Assembly (NCBI GenBank): GCA_964608315.1
Contig: CAZSNF010000001.1
Span: 124,001 to 188,000 of the forward strand
Reading direction: 5' to 3'
Length of the DNA stretch: 64,000 bases
From: VXPQ01 sp964608315
GTDB taxonomy: Bacteria > Bacteroidota > Rhodothermia > Rhodothermales > VXPQ01
The translations under genes and the position numbers were made by a program. The notes beneath the pieces were generated by a model, which worked only from the letters and a program-made list of their open reading frames with translations, had not been told where the DNA came from and did not search any database. Positions 60,021-64,000 of this stretch are shown one piece after another. Within the stretch, counting starts at the first letter, position 1, and each line of letters begins with the position of its first letter.

Positions 60021-61052
60021 ATGCCTTCTCCCATACGCGTTCTTCAGTACGGCGTCGGCCCGATCGGGCTGGCGTGCATTCGAACGATTCTGGCCAAACA
60101 GGCTACGGGCCAGCTGGCGCTGGCCGGCGCCGTGGACATAGATCCGGATAAGGCGGGCCGCGACGTGGCGGAACTGCTGGGAGACGATGCGCCCGCCGCC
60201 GGCGTTGCGGTGCGGGACGATGCGTCCGCCGCGCTGGCCGAGATCGAACCCGATGTCGTGCTGCATACCACCTCGTCGTTTCTGGATCGCATGTACGGAC
60301 AGATTGAGGAATGCATTCGCGCAGGGGCGCCCGTGGTTTCCTCTGCCGAGGAACTGGCGTTTCCGTATGATCGGCATCCCGAAATCAGCCGTCGCTTGCA
60401 CGACGAAGCCGTGGCGCATGGCGTGGCGGTCGTGGGCGCGGGCGTAAATCCCGGCTATGCCATGGATACGCTGGCGCTGATGGCGACAGGCGTTTGCTGC
60501 GACGTTTCGGAGGTGCGCGCCGTGCGCGTGGTGGATGCAGGGAAGCGCCGTCGGCCGCTTCAGGTCAAGGTGGGCGCCGGGCTTTCGGTCGAAGCGTTCG
60601 AGGAAAAAAAGGCGACAGGGATGTTTGGACATATCGGGCTGCGCGAATCGCTGCTTTTCGTGGCGAAGGGGCTCGGCTGGTCGCTGGACCGCGTGGACGA
60701 GCGTCTGGACCCGGTTCTGGCGGATCGGGAAATAACCACTCCCTTCCTGACCGTGGGGGCGGGAAGCGTGGCGGGGATTCATCACGCCATCGCGGGCTAT
60801 GCGAAGGAGCGGCCGTTGCTTTCCCTGGACCTGAAGATGTTCGTGGGGGCCGAAAATCCCCGCGACGCCGTGCGCGTGGCGGGCGATCCGCCGGTCGATC
60901 TGGTGATCCGCGGGGGCATATTCGGGGATACGGCTACGGTGGCTTCCCTGGTTAATGCGATTCCGCTGGTTCTGCATGCCTCTCCGGGCCTCAAAACCAT
61001 GATGGACCTTCCCGTCCCGCGCGCGTTCGCTTGTTTGCCCGGCGCGGGTTAA
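60021..61052 (+). CDS. NAD(P)-binding oxidoreductase, 2,4-diaminopentanoate dehydrogenase-like
   Basis: 343 residues from ATG 60021. RVLQYGVGPIGLACIRTILA (Rossmann), AGAVDIDPDKAGRDVAELLG, VVLHTTSSFLDRMYGQIEEC and VVGAGVNPGYAMDTLALMAT are typical of the dihydrodipicolinate-reductase-like family that includes diaminopentanoate dehydrogenase (lysine/ornithine fermentation) and its uncharacterised relatives. The true substrate is unknown. A strong operator-like palindrome with 11 bp repeats lies upstream. Its stop codon TAA is formed by the first bases of the palindromic element at 61049. Confidence 0.8.
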   Translation: MPSPIRVLQYGVGPIGLACIRTILAKQATGQLALAGAVDIDPDKAGRDVAELLGDDAPAAGVAVRDDASAALAEIEPDVVLHTTSSFLDRMYGQIEECIRAGAPVVSSAEELAFPYDRHPEISRRLHDEAVAHGVAVVGAGVNPGYAMDTLALMATGVCCDVSEVRAVRVVDAGKRRRPLQVKVGAGLSVEAFEEKKATGMFGHIGLRESLLFVAKGLGWSLDRVDERLDPVLADREITTPFLTVGAGSVAGIHHAIAGYAKERPLLSLDLKMFVGAENPRDAVRVAGDPPVDLVIRGGIFGDTATVASLVNAIPLVLHASPGLKTMMDLPVPRAFACLPGAG

Positions 61053-61310
61053 GGATACTCTGATTAAATCTACTTCGATCAGCACTTCACATCCCTGCGT
61101 ACAGGACATTGCGATGGCCTCGTTGAAATCAGCGGTAAACGCTTCGGGTTCGGGGCATGGCGGACGTGAAGCGCCCTTCGGGAGGCCGGGAGAGGCGTTC
61201 TGGCTGTGTCATTCCTCATTATGCGGGACCTGCCACATTGCTTCGTCATTCCTTGCCAGAACTCCTCTCCCGGCCTCTGAACTTTGCAGATTTAATCAGA
61301 GTATCCTTAA
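61049..61310. mobile_element. Full palindromic element with perfect termini
   Basis: 262 bp. The left end TTAAGGATACTCTGATTAAA and the right end are exact reverse complements over 23 bp. Inner stem GAGGCCGGGAGAGG (61182-61195) pairs with CCTCTCCCGGCCTC (61264-61277); compared with the 59.6 kb copy both sides changed together (CTGCG to CCGGG). It overlaps the stop codon of the upstream gene and precedes thiE. Confidence 0.9.
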
Positions 61311-61348
61311 TGGTTCGGGAAGGACGCCGCAGGAGACCTGATTTCCCC

Positions 61349-61972
61349 ATGAGCAAGCGCGTCGGACGATTGCATGTGCTGACGGACCTGCGTTTTCAGC
61401 AGCGTTTCCGTCATGAGGAACTGGCCCGCCTCGCTGCGGAAGGCGGCGCCGACACGATCCAGTTTCGGGAAAAAACAGGGGCTGCGCGAAACATGCTGGT
61501 CGAAGCAAGGCGCGTCGTCGCCGCGTGTCGGGAGCGGGGCGTACCATGCATTGTCAATGACCGCCTCGATATTGCGCTCGCCTGCTGCGCCGACGGCGTA
61601 CATCTCGGGCGGGACGATGTCCCCGTCCGGGACGCCCGGCGCCTGCTTGGCTCCGACGCCATCATAGGCGGCACGGCTGCAACCCTAGATGAAGCGCTGG
61701 CGGCGCAGGAAGCAGGCGCGGATTATGTGGGATTCGGTCCGGTGTTTTCCGCGGCGAGCAAGGAGCGACCGATTCCGGTGAAAGGGGTGGCGAATCTGGC
61801 GCGCGTTTGCGCGGCGGTGCGCATCCCGGTTGTGGCCATCGGGGGAATTTCTGTGAATCGGGTCGCATCTGTTCTGGACGCCGGAGCGCATGGCGTGGCG
61901 GTGATGACCGGCGTGACGACGGCGGACGATCCGGCCCGGGCTGCCCGCGATTTCCGCCTGAGAATGCCCTGA
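61349..61972 (+). CDS. thiE: Thiamine phosphate synthase
   Basis: 207 residues from ATG 61349. (beta/alpha)8 barrel with LHVLTDLRF, TIQFREKTGAARNMLVEARR, CIVNDRLDIALACCADGVHL, GRDDVPVRDARRLLG, YVGFGPVFSAASKERPIPVK and VAIGGISVNRVASVLDAGAH, all TMP-synthase signatures. It joins the pyrimidine and thiazole phosphates. The open frame upstream runs through the palindromic element and is not coding. A stand-alone gene; other thi genes are not visible here. Confidence 0.94.
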   Translation: MSKRVGRLHVLTDLRFQQRFRHEELARLAAEGGADTIQFREKTGAARNMLVEARRVVAACRERGVPCIVNDRLDIALACCADGVHLGRDDVPVRDARRLLGSDAIIGGTAATLDEALAAQEAGADYVGFGPVFSAASKERPIPVKGVANLARVCAAVRIPVVAIGGISVNRVASVLDAGAHGVAVMTGVTTADDPARAARDFRLRMP

Positions 61973-61981
61973 GCAAGGCGG

Positions 61982-62731
61982 CTATTGCGCCGCCCGCAGG
62001 GCTTGCGCAAGGGCTTCCGGCTCAGGTTTTTCGGCGACGGCCCGGACCGCAAAGCCGCTGGCGCGGACCGCTTCCGCCGTCGCCGAGCCGATCGCGGCGA
62101 TCAGGAGGTCTTCAAGGGATAGCCCGGGGGACTGAAGCACGGCTTCAAAACCGGAAGGACTGAAAAATACGACCCAGTCCGGTTTTTTATGGCCGGGCCA
62201 GGCGCGCAACGTACGCAAGCGGGTGCGATAGACCACGATTTCTTCGGTGGCGATACCCGCCTTGCGCAAGATTGCGGGCAATGTATCTCGCCTTCGATCT
62301 CCGCACAAAAAAAGCAACGGGCCGGCGACGGCTTGTTGCAAAATATGCTTTGCCAGCTGCTCCGCCGATCCGCTTTCTTCCCCTTCCGGTTCGTATCCGA
62401 GCGAACGCAGGGCGGCGGCGGTGCCCGGACCTACCGCAAACACTTTTTTTGCGCTCCATGCATGGCGTTGCGCCGCGGTTGCGGCAAATGCCCTGCCGAA
62501 GGCTTCGACCGCCCGCGAACTGGTGAAAATCCACCCTGCATACTGGTCCGGATGATTTGCAAGGCGGCGCAACGCTTCGGGGGCTTCGTACTCAAAATCC
62601 AGCGCCGGGCGCGTAGCGACCTCGAAACCGGCGTCCCGGAGCGTTTTTTCCCAGGGACAGGGCGCTTCCTCGCCGAGCGGGGTTTCCGCAGACGTATCCC
62701 CGGATCGCAGCAAAAGCACCTTGTTTTTCAT
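61982..62731 (-). CDS. hemD: Uroporphyrinogen-III synthase
   Basis: 249 residues. The family is poorly conserved; the pattern here fits: NKVLLLRSGD, AGWIFTSSRAVEAF, VFAVGPGTAAALRSLGYEPE, LLFLCGDRRRDTLPAILRKA, VVFFSPSGFEAVLQ and LLIAAIGSATAEAVRASGF. It closes hydroxymethylbilane to uroporphyrinogen III. Its start overlaps the hemC stop by 4 bp, and the genes hemA-hemC-hemD run in one minus-strand operon. Convergent with thiE. Confidence 0.92.
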   Translation of the reverse strand: MKNKVLLLRSGDTSAETPLGEEAPCPWEKTLRDAGFEVATRPALDFEYEAPEALRRLANHPDQYAGWIFTSSRAVEAFGRAFAATAAQRHAWSAKKVFAVGPGTAAALRSLGYEPEGEESGSAEQLAKHILQQAVAGPLLFLCGDRRRDTLPAILRKAGIATEEIVVYRTRLRTLRAWPGHKKPDWVVFFSPSGFEAVLQSPGLSLEDLLIAAIGSATAEAVRASGFAVRAVAEKPEPEALAQALRAAQ

Positions 62732-63699
62732 CGCCCATGCGGAGTACGCAGCGCTTTCAGAATTTCCCCTCCCCCCTGCTCAAGGAGTTCGGCGGCCAGT
62801 TCGGCGCCAAGGGTTCGGCTTTCGGCGGCGGGTCCTGTCCGTTGCGCCCGGCATATTCGCTTGCCGTCCAGCGAAGCGATACACCCCTCCAGAACCAGCT
62901 GCCCTGCCTGGAGGCGTCCCCATGCGCCCGCGGGGACGGAACATCCTCCGCGCAACGCGCGCAGGAAACTCCTTTCCGCCAGCGCCGCGCACGCCGCGCG
63001 CGAATCGTGCACCGTTTCCTGGAGCAGCGACCGGATGCGTTCGTTCCGGTCCGCGCAAACGATTCCAAGGGCCCCCTGTCCGATCGCAGGCAGCATGATA
63101 TCTTTCGGGATGCGCTCCGTAATGCATTCTTCCATATCCAGCCGTTTCAGACCCGCGGCGGCCAGTACGAGGCCAGTCCATGCGCCCTCGGCCAGTTTGC
63201 GCAGTCGGGTGCCTACGTTGCCGCGGACCGGCTCGATGCGCAAATCAGGCCGCCAGGCCAGCAATTGGGCTTGCCTCCGCGGAGAGGACGTCGCCAGCGC
63301 GGCGCCTTCAGGCAAGTCGGCGAATCCTCCCGAATAACCCGGACGGCCCACGAACGCATCCGATGGGTCTTCCCGCGCGCTTATCGCGCCGACGACCAGG
63401 CCTTGCGGGGTTTCCGTGGGCCAGTCTTTCAGCGAATGCACGGCCAGGTCGATTGCGCCGCTGAGCAGCGCCTCGTCCAGTTCCTTCGTAAATAGCGCCT
63501 GACTGTTTATGCTGGCGAGCGGTTTGTCGAGGATGCGGTCGCCCGTCGTCGTGATTTCGCACAGTTCCGCGAGATATCCTTCCGCCGCCAGTCGGTCCCG
63601 CACCATAGCGGATTGTCGCCGCGCAAGGGGGCTGCTTCTTGTTCCGATCCTTAGCGGAGCGGTATGACGGACAGGCGGGGCCGGGCGGTTACGATGCAT
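62728..63699 (-). CDS. hemC: Porphobilinogen deaminase (hydroxymethylbilane synthase)
   Basis: 323 residues from ATG 63699, chosen because it is the last Met before RIGTRSSPLARRQSAMVRDR; longer frames run antiparallel to nothing useful and overlap hemA. KPLASINSQALFTKELDEAL, LAVHSLKDWPTETPQGLVVG, ATSSPRRQAQLLAWRPDL, RGNVGTRLRKL, LPAIGQGALGIVCADRNE and LRALRGGCSVPAGAW with the dipyrromethane Cys are present. It overlaps hemA by 11 bp and hemD by 4 bp. Confidence 0.95.
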   Translation of the reverse strand: MHRNRPAPPVRHTAPLRIGTRSSPLARRQSAMVRDRLAAEGYLAELCEITTTGDRILDKPLASINSQALFTKELDEALLSGAIDLAVHSLKDWPTETPQGLVVGAISAREDPSDAFVGRPGYSGGFADLPEGAALATSSPRRQAQLLAWRPDLRIEPVRGNVGTRLRKLAEGAWTGLVLAAAGLKRLDMEECITERIPKDIMLPAIGQGALGIVCADRNERIRSLLQETVHDSRAACAALAERSFLRALRGGCSVPAGAWGRLQAGQLVLEGCIASLDGKRICRAQRTGPAAESRTLGAELAAELLEQGGGEILKALRTPHGR

Positions 63700-64000
63700 G
63701 ACGGACGGTATCCGAATCATGCGCAGACATTCGAAACGCATCGTCGAGGCTGCGCTCCATATCCTCAAGCAGGCAATCGGCAGGAGGCATATCTGCCAGG
63801 GGCGCGCCGGGGTTCTCTGCATCTGCGCAGGACTGGTTCGCCGACGCAGGGGCTTCGTCGTCGTCGCAATCCCGCCGCAGGAAAAGATGCTGGAGCAAAC
63901 GCACCCCATGGGCAAAATCAATGCGTTCGGGATCGACGCTTTTCAGGCGAACCACCGGCACGGCCAGCAATTTCTGGATGATCGAGCGGGTGAGCTGGTC
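63689..64000 (-). CDS. hemA: Glutamyl-tRNA reductase, C-terminal end (partial)
   Basis: 104 codons on the minus strand enter from the window edge: DQLTRSIIQKLLAVPVVRLK matches the C-terminal dimerisation helix of HemA (LTR...KLLH.P...LK), followed by LQHLFLRRDCDD and an acidic, variable tail (SANQSCADAENPGAPLADMP) to the stop at 63689. It is the first gene of the hemA-hemC-hemD operon; the catalytic and NADPH domains lie beyond the window. Confidence 0.85.
   Translation of the reverse strand, partial: DQLTRSIIQKLLAVPVVRLKSVDPERIDFAHGVRLLQHLFLRRDCDDDEAPASANQSCADAENPGAPLADMPPADCLLEDMERSLDDAFRMSAHDSDTVRHAS

Noticed and set aside
1..64000. tRNA or rRNA genes
   Set aside because: No T-arm GTTCGA box in a cloverleaf context and no rRNA-like segment was found by eye. 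Some could be missed without a search program.

Overview
The window is a stretch of a high-GC bacterial chromosome. It is coding-dense, with a few visibly AT-richer accessory islands. A secreted protease domain ends in a type IX-secretion-style C-terminal sorting domain (NYPNPFNPETT). GlnRS is fused to YqeY, RF2 uses a programmed frameshift, and several genes have TATCTTT-like boxes upstream. Together these suggest the Bacteroidota/Rhodothermota side of the tree. This is inference; the window has no rRNA or tRNA gene to settle it.

Layout. 1-4.1 kb: end of a methylmalonyl-CoA mutase gene, meaB, an aldehyde dehydrogenase and a class I aminotransferase. 4.1-8.1 kb: AT-rich accessory island on the minus strand with two tandem cassettes bounded by conserved flanks; it encodes a lipoprotein/M15 peptidase split by an apparent frameshift and two exported paralogues. 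8.1-28.4 kb: core genes on the plus strand (prfB, nadB, rimP-nusA-infB-rbfA-truB-ribF-rpsO-pnp, an M16 peptidase, an epimerase, scpA-scpB, an rluB-type gene, guaB and an M24 peptidase). 28.4-34.8 kb: a large lipoprotein metalloprotease, then one 1282-codon frame joining a complete copper P1B-ATPase to a secreted metalloprotease. 34.8-45 kb: accessory zone with an HNH nuclease, an AAA/DUF4143 ATPase behind a 4 x 23 bp array, a duplicated 99 bp flank, an AlkD-type repair protein, small membrane proteins, a tyrosine recombinase behind inverted and direct repeats, miaA, and a TetR regulator behind a 4 x 33 bp operator-like array. 45-64 kb: glycosyltransferases, an anti-sigma kinase, glnS-yqeY, an Ntn-hydrolase, a DinB-like protein, a sugar-ABC ATPase, purC, moaE/moaD, a LolC/E permease, pruA, a diaminopentanoate-dehydrogenase-like oxidoreductase, thiE, and hemD/hemC/hemA (minus strand).

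The feature that ties the window together is a family of about 260 bp palindromic elements with near-perfect terminal inverted repeats (core GGATACTCTGATTAAATCT). There are four full-length copies (43.6, 47.1, 59.6 and 61.0 kb), one copy with a different core, and seven or more truncated or solo ends. They sit between genes and in places supply the start codon, the last codons or the stop codon of neighbouring genes. Both the terminal and the internal stems show paired changes that keep base pairing, so the folded structure appears to be maintained.

Most likely under-described: (1) the island at 4.1-8.1 kb, which looks like a cell-envelope effector plus periplasmic partner cassette with an orphan partner copy; (2) the DUF4143 ATPase/HNH locus with its two 23 bp-period arrays; (3) the palindromic element family; (4) the CopA-metalloprotease fusion.
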